Source: Blastocatellia bacterium
GTDB lineage: Bacteria > Acidobacteriota > Blastocatellia > Chloracidobacteriales > Chloracidobacteriaceae
DNA length: 57,850 bases
Direction: 5' to 3'
NCBI GenBank assembly: GCA_019695185.1
Contig: JAIBAN010000052.1
Span: forward strand, 1 to 57,850
The position numbers and the translations under genes are program-made. This document shows, piece after piece, positions 32,912 through 41,822 of the stretch. Every line of letters begins with the position of its first letter. Position 1 is the stretch's first letter. The notes beneath the pieces are model-generated. The model was not told where the DNA came from, did not search any database, and worked only from the letters and a program-made list of their open reading frames with translations.

Positions 32912-35125
32912 ATGTCGTTTTTCAGTTCCGGCTACAGCAAGGAAAAATGTCAGAAAGCCGCCGAAAAGTTCATTGCCCAGGGAAGGCTGGACTTGGCAAT
33001 TAAGGAATATGAAAAAATACTTAAAGAAGAGCCGAACGACCTTAAAACTGTGAGTGCTCAGGCTGAACTGCTCTCCCGCAACAACCAGAATCGGGATGCG
33101 ATTCCGCTCTTTCAGAAAATTGCCGACCATTACCGGAAAACCGGCCAGATGCCCCAGGCCATTGCCATGTACCGGCGGGTTTACAAAATGGACCCGACCA
33201 ACTTTGCCGTGGCGGTTTCCGCCGCCGATTTGTGCAAATCCCAGGGCCAGACAGCGGATGCGGTCCAATTTTATTTAAGTGCCGGCAGCGCCAGCCGCCG
33301 CAACAACCAGCTTCCGACAGCGATTAAAATGATCAAGGAAGCGATTGACCTGGACCCCAAATTCACCAAAGCCAGGGTGGAACTGGCCCAGATGTATCAC
33401 CTGACAGGAATGGTGGACGAATCCCACGAAATTTATATTTCGGCAGGGCAGGAATTTCTGCAAAAAGGCCAAAACGCCGAGGCGCTGGAATGCTATCGCC
33501 GAGCTATTGTGGTCAAACCCGGCTCGAAACCGGCCCTCAAGGCCATCACCGATTTTTCCCTGCAATCGGGTGATGTCAAAGGTGCCGTGCGGATGCTCAA
33601 CCAGTTGCTCCAAACCAACCCCAAGGACGGTGATTTGTTGATTCTGCTGGGTCGAACCTGCCTCCAGGCCAACCTTTTGGACGATGCCGAATCCGCTTTT
33701 TCCCGCCTCTTTGAGATTGACCCGGTTCGGTTCGACTATCTGCTGGAAGTCGGCAAGAAGTTTCTCCAACAGGGCAATTATGAACGGCCCACCGCCATCG
33801 TGGAAACCTGCTTTGACTATGTGCTCAACCGGGGCCAGAAGAAAAAACTGACCGCTATTTTGAAAGAGGTTGTGCAAAACACCACTGACAAAATGCCGGC
33901 CCTGCAAATGCTGGCTGAAATTTATGCGCGCGTCAGTGAGAAACGGAATCTGGCCAGCACCCTCAATCTGATTGTGCAGGTCGCCAACCAGCAAGGCCAG
34001 CCGGAGGAAGCCCGCAAAGCCCTGCAAAAATTGGTTGAACTCTCACCCAAAAACAAAAACTACCAGGAACAACTGGCGCGGCTGGGAGTGGAAGTGGCTC
34101 CCACAGCCGAAACGGAAGAGGACGAAACGGAAGATGTGCTTGACCAATACAATTACAGCACCGAACTGCTGGAAAGCATGGTTCAGCAAAACCCGATGTT
34201 CCTCCAGATGCGCATCAAGATGCTCGAAGACATGGTGGCTTCGCAGCCGGATTACATCGAAGTGCGCCAGCAATTGAAACAAAACTACGTGGAAAGCGGC
34301 CAGCTTGAAAAAGCCGCCCAGATGTGCCTGGAAATCGCCAGCATTCAGCAAAACCGGGGAAACGACGCAGCTTCCCAAGCTGCCCGCGAGGAAGCCCATT
34401 CGCTCAACCCGGCCCTCCGGATGAGTGCCCCGTTGCCGGAATTGCCATACGGATTTGAGATTCCTGACACGGGCGTTCCCGAAAGTGCCGTCCCGCCCCT
34501 GCCCGATGACGGACCGAGCGGCGAACTGTCCATGGGGTTCACTTTGCCGGATGATTTTTCAGTGGAAATCCCGATGGCCACCGTCCAGGCTGCCATTGTT
34601 GAACAGGCTGGCATCATGGGATTTGGCGGGAAAATCGTGGAAATCACTTCCCCCCAGCAGTTCCAACAGTTTGTGGGCAAGTCGTGGTTGCGCCCGATGT
34701 TTTCCAATTCGCTGTTCTCGGTCATCAAAGTGGGAGTGGATAATTTTGGCGATGATCATGTGAAAAATTTCCAGGTCCGCCAAAGTTATCTGCTGCCCAT
34801 CTCTGAAATTATCGAGGATGAACTGAAGAATCCCAATTACCACATCGCCTATGTAGGCAATTCGGAATTTCTCTGCCTTATCCCGCAGGCCGAAACCGAG
34901 GACGCCGCCATTTTGGCGGAGGGGATGCGGGCCAGGGTTGAATCCCTCTGGCTCCCCCATCCCGAATCCGAACTGCTTGAATGGATTACCGCCAGCTTCG
35001 CCATCGTGACCGCCATTCCCAGCCAGGCAGCGATTATGGCAGTGGTCGCAGCTTTGGACGCCACCCTCAATCATGCCCACAGTCAAGGCGGAAATCAGAT
35101 TGTAGTTTACGCCCCGCACGGCTAA
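32912..35125 (+). CDS. TPR-repeat protein with degenerate C-terminal GGDEF-like domain
   Basis: The 737-residue cytoplasmic protein has many TPR repeats over residues 1-420 (for example LAIKEYEKILKEEPNDLKTV) and 430-520, a Pro-rich linker, and a C-terminal domain (about 600-735) resembling GGDEF. FSVIKVGVDNFGDD matches the first GGDEF strand, and YVGNSEFLCLIP replaces the RYGGDEF signature at about 646-652, so diguanylate cyclase activity is unlikely. The last part (GGNQIVVYAPHG) matches the usual C-terminal GGNRVV strand. The ATG at 32912 has agagaggaaa upstream. In Pseudomonas the fourth Sia gene is the GGDEF protein SiaD, so this may be the module's output or docking protein. Confidence 0.8.
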   Translation: MSFFSSGYSKEKCQKAAEKFIAQGRLDLAIKEYEKILKEEPNDLKTVSAQAELLSRNNQNRDAIPLFQKIADHYRKTGQMPQAIAMYRRVYKMDPTNFAVAVSAADLCKSQGQTADAVQFYLSAGSASRRNNQLPTAIKMIKEAIDLDPKFTKARVELAQMYHLTGMVDESHEIYISAGQEFLQKGQNAEALECYRRAIVVKPGSKPALKAITDFSLQSGDVKGAVRMLNQLLQTNPKDGDLLILLGRTCLQANLLDDAESAFSRLFEIDPVRFDYLLEVGKKFLQQGNYERPTAIVETCFDYVLNRGQKKKLTAILKEVVQNTTDKMPALQMLAEIYARVSEKRNLASTLNLIVQVANQQGQPEEARKALQKLVELSPKNKNYQEQLARLGVEVAPTAETEEDETEDVLDQYNYSTELLESMVQQNPMFLQMRIKMLEDMVASQPDYIEVRQQLKQNYVESGQLEKAAQMCLEIASIQQNRGNDAASQAAREEAHSLNPALRMSAPLPELPYGFEIPDTGVPESAVPPLPDDGPSGELSMGFTLPDDFSVEIPMATVQAAIVEQAGIMGFGGKIVEITSPQQFQQFVGKSWLRPMFSNSLFSVIKVGVDNFGDDHVKNFQVRQSYLLPISEIIEDELKNPNYHIAYVGNSEFLCLIPQAETEDAAILAEGMRARVESLWLPHPESELLEWITASFAIVTAIPSQAAIMAVVAALDATLNHAHSQGGNQIVVYAPHG

Positions 35126-35173
35126 ACTGCGGGGGATAAGTGTGTGACACCACCACACGCTATGACTCAAAAC

Positions 35174-35205
35174 AAAAGGCACGTTCATTTTGGGCGTGCC
35201 TTTTT
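35174..35205 (+). terminator. Rho-independent terminator after the Sia-like operon
   Basis: The stem aaaaggcacg (35174-35183) pairs with cgtgcctttt (35195-35204), with an 11-nt loop and a run of T. It ends transcription of the siaB-TPR operon and separates it from the redox genes that start at 35395. Confidence 0.85.
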
Positions 35206-35309
35206 CAATTGCCCCGGCAACCTGGCCTCAATTGAACCGCAGTTCAAAATTTTCCATCGTAAAAAGCGGATTTTTCATCACTTCGTACCCGGCTGAAGGG
35301 AAAATTGTG

Positions 35310-35315
35310 TATACT
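35310..35315 (+). promoter_or_regulatory. Possible -10 box upstream of the CNB redox gene
   Basis: TATACT lies 80 bp before the start of the CNB-ferredoxin gene and after the terminator at 35174-35205. No convincing -35 hexamer is seen 17 bp upstream (acccgg). Confidence 0.35.
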
Positions 35316-35394
35316 GCCGCGAACTTTTCCTGGTTTACCTGCTTGGCTGCTCAAACAATCCAAAAACAATAAATCGAACCCTAATGAGGTCAGC

Positions 35395-37923
35395 ATGACC
35401 GTCGGTTCCCACTCACGCCGGGAAATTACGGACCATCAGGCTATTCTCAGTGCCATTCGCAGCGTTGGCGCGCTTGAGGAACTCGTCGAATATGAACCCA
35501 ATCAGGGTTTTAAGTTTGGCGTGGACCTGGACGTGTGTGTCTATGGCCGGAACTACGGTCCGGGAAAAAAAGTCGGGCCTTACATCAGGCTTTATACCTA
35601 CCCTCCCTGTATGACGGTGATTCGACAGGGGGACTGGGATACGAACACCCTCTACATTGTCGTGGATGGCATGGCCGAGGTCTTCAATGAGGGAAACCTG
35701 GCCTCAGTGGCTGTTTTTGCCAAAGGTCGTCCCTTTGGGGAATGGGCGGTGCTGGCGGGAGTACGCCGAATTTTCACCGTCCGGGCCCATCATGAAACCG
35801 GTCTGATGGTGCTTGAAATCCAGCGCCCGGCCATCCGCATGCTGCGCAAGTTGCAGAAATTTGCAGCCGCACTGGATTTGTCCTATCGCAACAACGGGCG
35901 GTACTTTGCGGCCCAGGCACTTGTAATCAGTGAATCGCTTAAACAAGAAATCTCCGACCTGATGGAATACAGGGTCATGGCACGGGGTCATGTGGTGTGC
36001 CGTGAAGGGACCCCAATCACTCATTTTGTCATGGTCAAAGACGGCTGGATCAAACGAATTGGTCACAATGCCAAAGGGGTGGAAGTAACCGATATCATCG
36101 GCCCTGGTTTTCTTTTGGGTTTGAATGTCTTTACCTATCCGGAAGCTCGCTGGCCCTATCGCATCACGGCCATCAGCCGCTTGGAAGTGGTTGAAATTCC
36201 AGCGGTTTCAATTTTGGCCAACCCTACGCTGGCCGAGAATTTCAAGCGCGAATTTGGCCGCCACGGTGCGGTCGGCACCCCTCTGGAGCCCGAAGACCGG
36301 CTTGATTTCACCCCCAATGTCAAAATTGCGCAGGAGCAGGTGCTTGACACCGGTCTGGCCGACACCAACAACCTGCTGCTGATGGATATGGATTTATGTA
36401 TCCGCTGTGGCAATTGCTCACGGGCCTGCCATGAGGTGCATGGTCATACCCGGCTGGTGCGCCGCGGCATTCATCTGACCCGGAGTCTGGTCCAACCTCG
36501 CCAGGAACTTTTCCAAAATCTTTTGGCTCCCTCAGTTTGCCTGCATTGCAAAGACCCGGAATGCCTGACGGGTTGCCCAACCGGTGCCATTGCCCGTTTC
36601 GGTGGCGGTGAAGTGGATATCCTGCCCAATCTCTGTATCGGATGCGGCGATTGTGCGACCCAGTGTCCCTATCACGCCATTACCCTGGTTTCCCGGACCA
36701 GACCGGATTCACCGCAGGCAGCCGCCAAACCGGCTTTTTCATTGCCGTTGCTTCTGAAAAAGAGCGGGCTCGCATTTGATGAACGTCCCGCCCCGGTGAC
36801 CGAAGACCTGGACCTGGTCGCCATCAAGTGCAACCTCTGCACCAACACGGGTTTGAATCCGACCGATGAAAAAGGACGGCCTATCCATTCCGAGCCCGCC
36901 TACAGTTGTGAAGAAAACTGCCCGACCGGGGCTCTCATCCGGATTCATCCGCAATCCTATTTCAATGAAGTTTCAGCCATTACGGGACACGTGTTCCGCC
37001 GCGAAGGCTCGCTCTGGACAGGCCGGTCGTTTGGCAACACAGACCCGAAACTGTTCCGGTCTCATTACCTTGGCTTGGCCTTGACGGTGCTGTGTACCGT
37101 GCTGACCACCTGGGGGATTGTCACCAACGGCCTGGGCGTGCCGCTGTTTTCCACTCCGGGTCTGACCTGGGTGAATTTTCGCTGGATTACCGGCATTGTC
37201 GGATTGTTGGGCATTGCAGTGGTCATGACCTATCCGGTTCGCCGCCAAATCTGGAAGCGGCGGGCAGGGCAATTGCGCTATTGGATGCTGCTACATGCCT
37301 ATGCCGGAGTGATTGCCGGCATTCTGCTCCTGTTGCATGGCGGGACCGACACAGGTGGCTGGCTGACTTCAGCGTTGATGATTTCCTTTGACGGGGTGAT
37401 TCTGACCGGCCTGTGGGGATTGCTGGTTTACCAAATGGGTCCGCGCCTGCTTACCAAAATCGAAGGTGAGCCGCTCCTGGCTGAAGATTTGGCGCAACGC
37501 CGGGAAGAACTCTTTCAGCAAATCGCCGACCTGGTGACCACAGCCAGCGAAAAAGCCAAACTCTACCAACGCGAGACGGAATTTGAAGAGACGTTTCTGA
37601 CTGCCCGTGATGCAGTGCTGAAAACCACCACTTCGCTCAATTTCCTCTTTCGTCAATATCTCAAACGCGAGCCACTGGATGAGCTGATCAACGCCACCCA
37701 ATGGCTTTTTCGGGAAGAAACCAAAACGCTCAAGGATCCGGAAGAAAAACGCCTCTTTCGGGAACTCATTCAAGCTGCGGTGGTGGCCCGGCGGATTGAC
37801 GCCCTGATGTACATTCATCAGGCACTTAAAATCTGGCTGACCCCACATGTTTTGACAACCTCGCTGATGCTGGCACTGCTTTTGATCCATATCGTGCAGG
37901 TTGTGTATTTTGTGTGGAGGTAG
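35395..37923 (+). CDS. Cyclic-nucleotide-binding/ferredoxin/membrane fusion oxidoreductase
   Basis: An 842-residue fusion. Two cyclic-nucleotide-binding-like domains occupy about 45-150 (PPCMTVIRQGDWDTNTLYIV, PFGEWAVLAG) and 190-300. A ferredoxin region at about 330-530 holds CIRCGNCSRAC, CLHCKDPECLTGCP, CIGCGDCATQCP and a later CNLC...CEENCP. Four or five transmembrane helices follow (about 560-842) with histidines placed as possible heme b ligands (LHAYAGVIAGILLLLH; IHQALKIWLTPH; LLIH). The ATG at 35395 has gaggtcagc upstream. It may pass electrons between quinones and the next gene's hemes under control of a bound nucleotide or redox signal; this is inference. Confidence 0.85.
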   Translation: MTVGSHSRREITDHQAILSAIRSVGALEELVEYEPNQGFKFGVDLDVCVYGRNYGPGKKVGPYIRLYTYPPCMTVIRQGDWDTNTLYIVVDGMAEVFNEGNLASVAVFAKGRPFGEWAVLAGVRRIFTVRAHHETGLMVLEIQRPAIRMLRKLQKFAAALDLSYRNNGRYFAAQALVISESLKQEISDLMEYRVMARGHVVCREGTPITHFVMVKDGWIKRIGHNAKGVEVTDIIGPGFLLGLNVFTYPEARWPYRITAISRLEVVEIPAVSILANPTLAENFKREFGRHGAVGTPLEPEDRLDFTPNVKIAQEQVLDTGLADTNNLLLMDMDLCIRCGNCSRACHEVHGHTRLVRRGIHLTRSLVQPRQELFQNLLAPSVCLHCKDPECLTGCPTGAIARFGGGEVDILPNLCIGCGDCATQCPYHAITLVSRTRPDSPQAAAKPAFSLPLLLKKSGLAFDERPAPVTEDLDLVAIKCNLCTNTGLNPTDEKGRPIHSEPAYSCEENCPTGALIRIHPQSYFNEVSAITGHVFRREGSLWTGRSFGNTDPKLFRSHYLGLALTVLCTVLTTWGIVTNGLGVPLFSTPGLTWVNFRWITGIVGLLGIAVVMTYPVRRQIWKRRAGQLRYWMLLHAYAGVIAGILLLLHGGTDTGGWLTSALMISFDGVILTGLWGLLVYQMGPRLLTKIEGEPLLAEDLAQRREELFQQIADLVTTASEKAKLYQRETEFEETFLTARDAVLKTTTSLNFLFRQYLKREPLDELINATQWLFREETKTLKDPEEKRLFRELIQAAVVARRIDALMYIHQALKIWLTPHVLTTSLMLALLLIHIVQVVYFVWR

Positions 37924-37930
37924 GAAATTC

Positions 37931-38076
37931 AGGACTGAGGACTGAGGACTGAGGACTGAGTAAAAGACAATCGGACAGAAACTTCTGGGGTTTGCTTTGG
38001 GGCAGAAAAGCCAGTCATACAAAGCTGAAATATGCTCAGTCCTCAGTCCTCAGTCCTCGCTGGGTCCTCAGTCCTG
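37931..38076. repeat. Inverted heptamer element with a core shared with 47975-48048
   Basis: Four aggactg units (37931-37960) oppose cagtcct units (38034-38058 and 38064-38075). The roughly 74-bp core, read on the minus strand, matches the core at 47975-48048 at about 50 of its first 58 positions by eye, including tttcagctttgtat and actggctttt. Confidence 0.92.
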
Positions 38077-38084
38077 AAAAAAGT

Positions 38085-41000
38085 ATGTTTGACCCAGTCT
38101 CTTCGTTCATCATTCATCGCCGTGATTTTGCCAGCGACCTGTTAGTGGTTGAACGGGACGGGTTGTCCATTGGGGCGGACCTGAACAACGACCTGGTTCT
38201 CAATCACCCGACGGTTTCCCGGCTGCATGCCGGAATCCGCGAAGTCAAAGGCAATTTCTGGTTGATTAATCTGTCACAGGCCAATGGAACCCTGGTCAAC
38301 GGCGGGTTATGCGACATTGTGCAGTTACAGTCGGGTGATTCGATTCAAATCGGCATCTTTGTGCTGGCAGCAGTCATCGAAGGGCGCATCCTGAACCTCT
38401 ATATCGAACGATGTTTCGATGCGTTTGCCGCCGGCAACCGGATGTCGCAGATTCTGGGCGACCCGCTCCAGGCCACGGCGGAAGGCCGCATGACGCTCAT
38501 GGTGCATGACATTCGGGGGTTGTTTGATGCACCGCCGGAACCCAAACGAAAAACTCCCAAGGCAACCCAAGTAATTGACGACAGCCGCCCGACAACGGAA
38601 TCCCCCAAGTCGTTCTTTTCGGGTTTCACCCAGGAAATTGAAGCCAATTTCGATTCGCTCTCCAGTCGTGAGTCGGAACAAATCAGTAAAGACCGGGATG
38701 CGCTGCTTTCCCATTCCAAAAAAACGGCTATCTCTGTTTCGGAATTACGGAAATTTATCTCGCGCAAAAACAAAAAGGCGCAGATTCCCAGCGGAGGCCA
38801 GCCCCTGCTGGTACCGCTCAAGGACGTCAAACTGGATTCCGACGATTCCCAGGGCGTGATGCGGCGGGCCCGGATGCAACGCGGCATGACCGGGTTGCTG
38901 ACTTCCATTATGGAACTGCCCGAATCCGAACGGGCTGAATTCCAGCAATCCATGAATGTCTTTTGGGAGCGGCGCAAACAAGCCCAGATTGACCGTCAGT
39001 CACACCATGAAGAATCCCTGGTCCGGCCTCAAAAACCGGCACCGGAGCTGATGGACCATAACCTGCACCTGGGGAAAAAACGCTATAACTGGCTTCCGAC
39101 CAACGACTTGGTCTGGCCCTGGCCGCGCGGGTTTCTGACCTGGCTCCTGGTGGGGCTGGGCATTTTTCTGACCGGGCTGGCGTTTTTGTGGCAGGAATCC
39201 CTGGTACCGGGGCCGACTTCGGCTCCGCACGCGCTGACCGCTCCTGATTTGGACCGGCAGTTTCCGCAGGTCATCCAGCGATTGAACCATCAGGTGGTAG
39301 CGCGCGAACTGGTGGAAAATTCCTGTTCGAAATGCCATCAGGCTGGCGGCTCCATGCAAACCCAATGCGCTGACTGTCATCGGACCAGCCATTTTAATCC
39401 AACCATTATCCCACCTCACCAAAAAGCTGATGTCGGCTGCATTGACTGCCACACGGAACACAAAGGGGTTTATATCCGTCCCGGACACGTTTCCCGCAGT
39501 CAATGCATGGATTGCCACTCGAATGAGCCCCGCCACCCCAAAGCATTGAAACCGGATGGAAAACCCTTGGGCGCACCGCATGGCGGCACCATCGGTTATC
39601 CGATTGTGGATGGCGAATGGAAATGGACCAAACCACTCAATTCCCATTTGAAATTGCCGGATTCTCTTTCCCCCAAAGAAAAATTCCACTTGGTCCATGC
39701 CATTGGTGCAGGCGGACAGCCTTGGAAATGCTCCGGCTGTCATACCTCCTTTGCCAGTGCGGCGGAAACCAAAAAAATATCCACCGCCGGCTGTGCCATT
39801 TGCCACAGTGTCTCGTTCGCTGCCCCCTCCAATCGCCAGCTTGATGCAACCGCAGCGGAAACCAGAATGGACTGTGCCTCGTGTCATCCCCAGCATGGCG
39901 AGGATGAAGCGCTGCTCGCTTTCCACCTGCCGCAAAACAATCAAAAAGAACCCATGATTTATATTCCGGACGGGGTGTACCGGGGCGGCACCGACTGGGA
40001 ATGGACCTCGTTTGCCGCTCATTTCGGCGGGCTTTCCTTTGCTGGCTGGGGGCTCTTTTTATTGCTTGCGCCCATTGTCGTCACCGGATTCTTTGGGTGG
40101 GATGCGTTTCGCCGATTGAAAATACTGGGCCGGCTGACCGGCTCCGTCATCACGGAAGAGGCCAACCGGAGGCGGTTTACCGATACGCACTATGCTGAAA
40201 AATGGGAGTCTCTGACCCAGCGGCATCGGGCGCGGGATTCTGCCGAAGCATTTCCTTTCCCTCATCCGGTAATCAATTACGAAACCTGTATTGGCTGCCA
40301 TGCCTGCATTCTGGCCTGCCCGCAGGACGTGCTGGGCTTTGACGACCAGGAACACCACGCCGTGGTGGTCAATTACGAGCAGTGCATGGAAGACACCGGT
40401 TGCCAGCAGGCATGTCCCACGGTGCCGCAATCCTGTGTCCTTATCAATACCAAACGGACCATTACCGAGCCGCCCAAACCTTTGCGCAAAGGGGCCGGAA
40501 CCGGCTTTGAAACGGAAAACATTCCCGGCATCCACCTGATTGGTGATGTTTCGGGCGTGCCGCTGATTCGCAATGCCATCAAGGAAGGCCGGATTGCCAT
40601 TGACCGGATAATGGAATCCTTCCAGCGGGAAGGCCGCGCACCTGGTGCCCACTATGATGTTGCCATCATCGGCATTGGTCCGGCGGGCATTGCAGCCACA
40701 GCCCGTGCGGCTGAACGCCGGTTGTCCTATCTGGCTCTGGAGCAAGGGCGCAAATACGCCACCATTGCCGAAAAATACCCGGCAGGAAAATATGTGGCCT
40801 TCAACCCATTCGTGGTCGGCGAACCGACCCTGGGCTCCATCCGCCTCGAAGGCCCCGGCGAGGTCAAGGAAACCATGATTGCCTGGTGGGAGGAGGCTGT
40901 GGCCGGGCTGGGTCTGACCATCAACGAATTTGAGGGCTGCAAGGACATTATTCAGGAAGGTCCGCTGTTCCGCGTGGTGACAGCCAAAAACCCCACCGGC

Positions 41001-41504
41001 TATCTGGTGCGCAAAGTGGTGGTTGCCATTGGAAATTCAGGGGAACCACGCAAGCTGGGGGTGCCGGGGGAACAGGAAGACCGGGTGCTGTACCGGTTGC
41101 GTGACCCGAAAGAAATCCAAAGCAAGCATGTCCTGGTGGTCGGAGCCGGAAACTCTGCCGTCGAAGCAGCGGTTGACCTGGCGGGCGAACGACAGTCCAA
41201 CGGAACCGTCGTCTATCCGGAATCGGGCGGCAATGCGGTGACCATTGTCATTCGGTCGGACTTCCCCAAAGACCTTACCCTGGAAAATAAAATGTGGATT
41301 TACGACTGCATTGACAAGGGGCTCATCAAAGCTTATTTCGGGGCGCAGGTCCGGGAAATCGGTGAAGTCGAGGTGGTGATTGAGTCGGTGCGGGACAAAA
41401 AGGAGATTGCCCGCGTGCCGAATCATCTTGTTTTTGCCATGATTGGCAGCATTCCACCCAGGGAATTCCTTTCCCGCATCGGCATCAAATATGCCGGAAA
41501 GTAA
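38085..41504 (+). CDS. FHA-multiheme cytochrome-ferredoxin-FAD/NAD oxidoreductase fusion
   Basis: The 1139-residue fusion starts with an FHA-like domain (about 20-95; LSIGADLNNDLVL, TVSRLHAG; the usual Arg of the GR motif is Ala), then a linker and a transmembrane helix near 346-368. Seven CxxCH heme motifs follow at about 415-600 (CSKCH, CADCH, CIDCH, CMDCH, CSGCH, CAICH, CASCH), then a second helix at about 648-670, a ferredoxin part (CIGCHACILACP, CMEDTGCQQACP), and a C-terminal flavoprotein with FAD motif IIGIGPAGIAATARAAE (about 858) and NAD motif VVGAGNSAVEAAVDL (about 1014). The two helices would place the hemes in the periplasm and the other domains in the cytoplasm. It probably works with the preceding gene. 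Confidence 0.88.
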   Translation: MFDPVSSFIIHRRDFASDLLVVERDGLSIGADLNNDLVLNHPTVSRLHAGIREVKGNFWLINLSQANGTLVNGGLCDIVQLQSGDSIQIGIFVLAAVIEGRILNLYIERCFDAFAAGNRMSQILGDPLQATAEGRMTLMVHDIRGLFDAPPEPKRKTPKATQVIDDSRPTTESPKSFFSGFTQEIEANFDSLSSRESEQISKDRDALLSHSKKTAISVSELRKFISRKNKKAQIPSGGQPLLVPLKDVKLDSDDSQGVMRRARMQRGMTGLLTSIMELPESERAEFQQSMNVFWERRKQAQIDRQSHHEESLVRPQKPAPELMDHNLHLGKKRYNWLPTNDLVWPWPRGFLTWLLVGLGIFLTGLAFLWQESLVPGPTSAPHALTAPDLDRQFPQVIQRLNHQVVARELVENSCSKCHQAGGSMQTQCADCHRTSHFNPTIIPPHQKADVGCIDCHTEHKGVYIRPGHVSRSQCMDCHSNEPRHPKALKPDGKPLGAPHGGTIGYPIVDGEWKWTKPLNSHLKLPDSLSPKEKFHLVHAIGAGGQPWKCSGCHTSFASAAETKKISTAGCAICHSVSFAAPSNRQLDATAAETRMDCASCHPQHGEDEALLAFHLPQNNQKEPMIYIPDGVYRGGTDWEWTSFAAHFGGLSFAGWGLFLLLAPIVVTGFFGWDAFRRLKILGRLTGSVITEEANRRRFTDTHYAEKWESLTQRHRARDSAEAFPFPHPVINYETCIGCHACILACPQDVLGFDDQEHHAVVVNYEQCMEDTGCQQACPTVPQSCVLINTKRTITEPPKPLRKGAGTGFETENIPGIHLIGDVSGVPLIRNAIKEGRIAIDRIMESFQREGRAPGAHYDVAIIGIGPAGIAATARAAERRLSYLALEQGRKYATIAEKYPAGKYVAFNPFVVGEPTLGSIRLEGPGEVKETMIAWWEEAVAGLGLTINEFEGCKDIIQEGPLFRVVTAKNPTGYLVRKVVVAIGNSGEPRKLGVPGEQEDRVLYRLRDPKEIQSKHVLVVGAGNSAVEAAVDLAGERQSNGTVVYPESGGNAVTIVIRSDFPKDLTLENKMWIYDCIDKGLIKAYFGAQVREIGEVEVVIESVRDKKEIARVPNHLVFAMIGSIPPREFLSRIGIKYAGK

Positions 41505-41526
41505 AAGTGTTGGAGTTCCAACACTT
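41505..41526 (+). terminator. Hairpin after the FHA-cytochrome gene
   Basis: aagtgttgga and its inverted copy tccaacactt form a perfect palindromic stem directly after the stop codon. The following caattaaaatctttctt is only moderately T-rich, so termination is plausible but not certain. Confidence 0.5.
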
Positions 41527-41820
41527 CAATTAAAATCTTTCTTATCGAGGGTTTACAAGGAAAAGTTTCTTATCTTTGGCAGTGCCCTCCGGTAACGTAA
41601 AAGGGGGGTTGGAAATTCAATTTGATGACCGTTGACGATGGAAGCGGGGCATCACCTTTTTTCCGTGGATTGAAATCCACGGCTACAATCAGCGGTCGCT
41701 GACGCGACCAAATATCTGGATCAAAAATCAAAGCCCTCAAGTTGAATTTTCTCAGTCCTCAGTCCTCAGTCCTCAGTCCTTAGTCCTCAGTCCTTAGCCC
41801 TCAGTCCTCAGTCCTCAGTC
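41527..41820. other. Convergent intergenic region with palindromes
   Basis: No gene is supported between the redox operon and the ABC permease. It holds the palindrome ccgtggattgaaatccacgg (41663-41682), ggtcgctgacgcgacc (41694-41709), and the heptamer run from 41751. Confidence 0.6.
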
Positions 41821-41822
41821 CT
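41751..41822. repeat. Long AGTCCTC heptamer array
   Basis: About ten near-perfect heptamers (ctcagtc with occasional ttagtcc variants) run to the stop codon of the minus-strand permease. It is the longest uninterrupted single-arm array of this family here, with no facing arm nearby. Confidence 0.9.

Noticed and set aside
39000..40022. 340-residue minus-strand open frame
   Set aside because: Antisense to the heme-binding part of the FHA-cytochrome fusion, whose seven CxxCH motifs establish the real frame.
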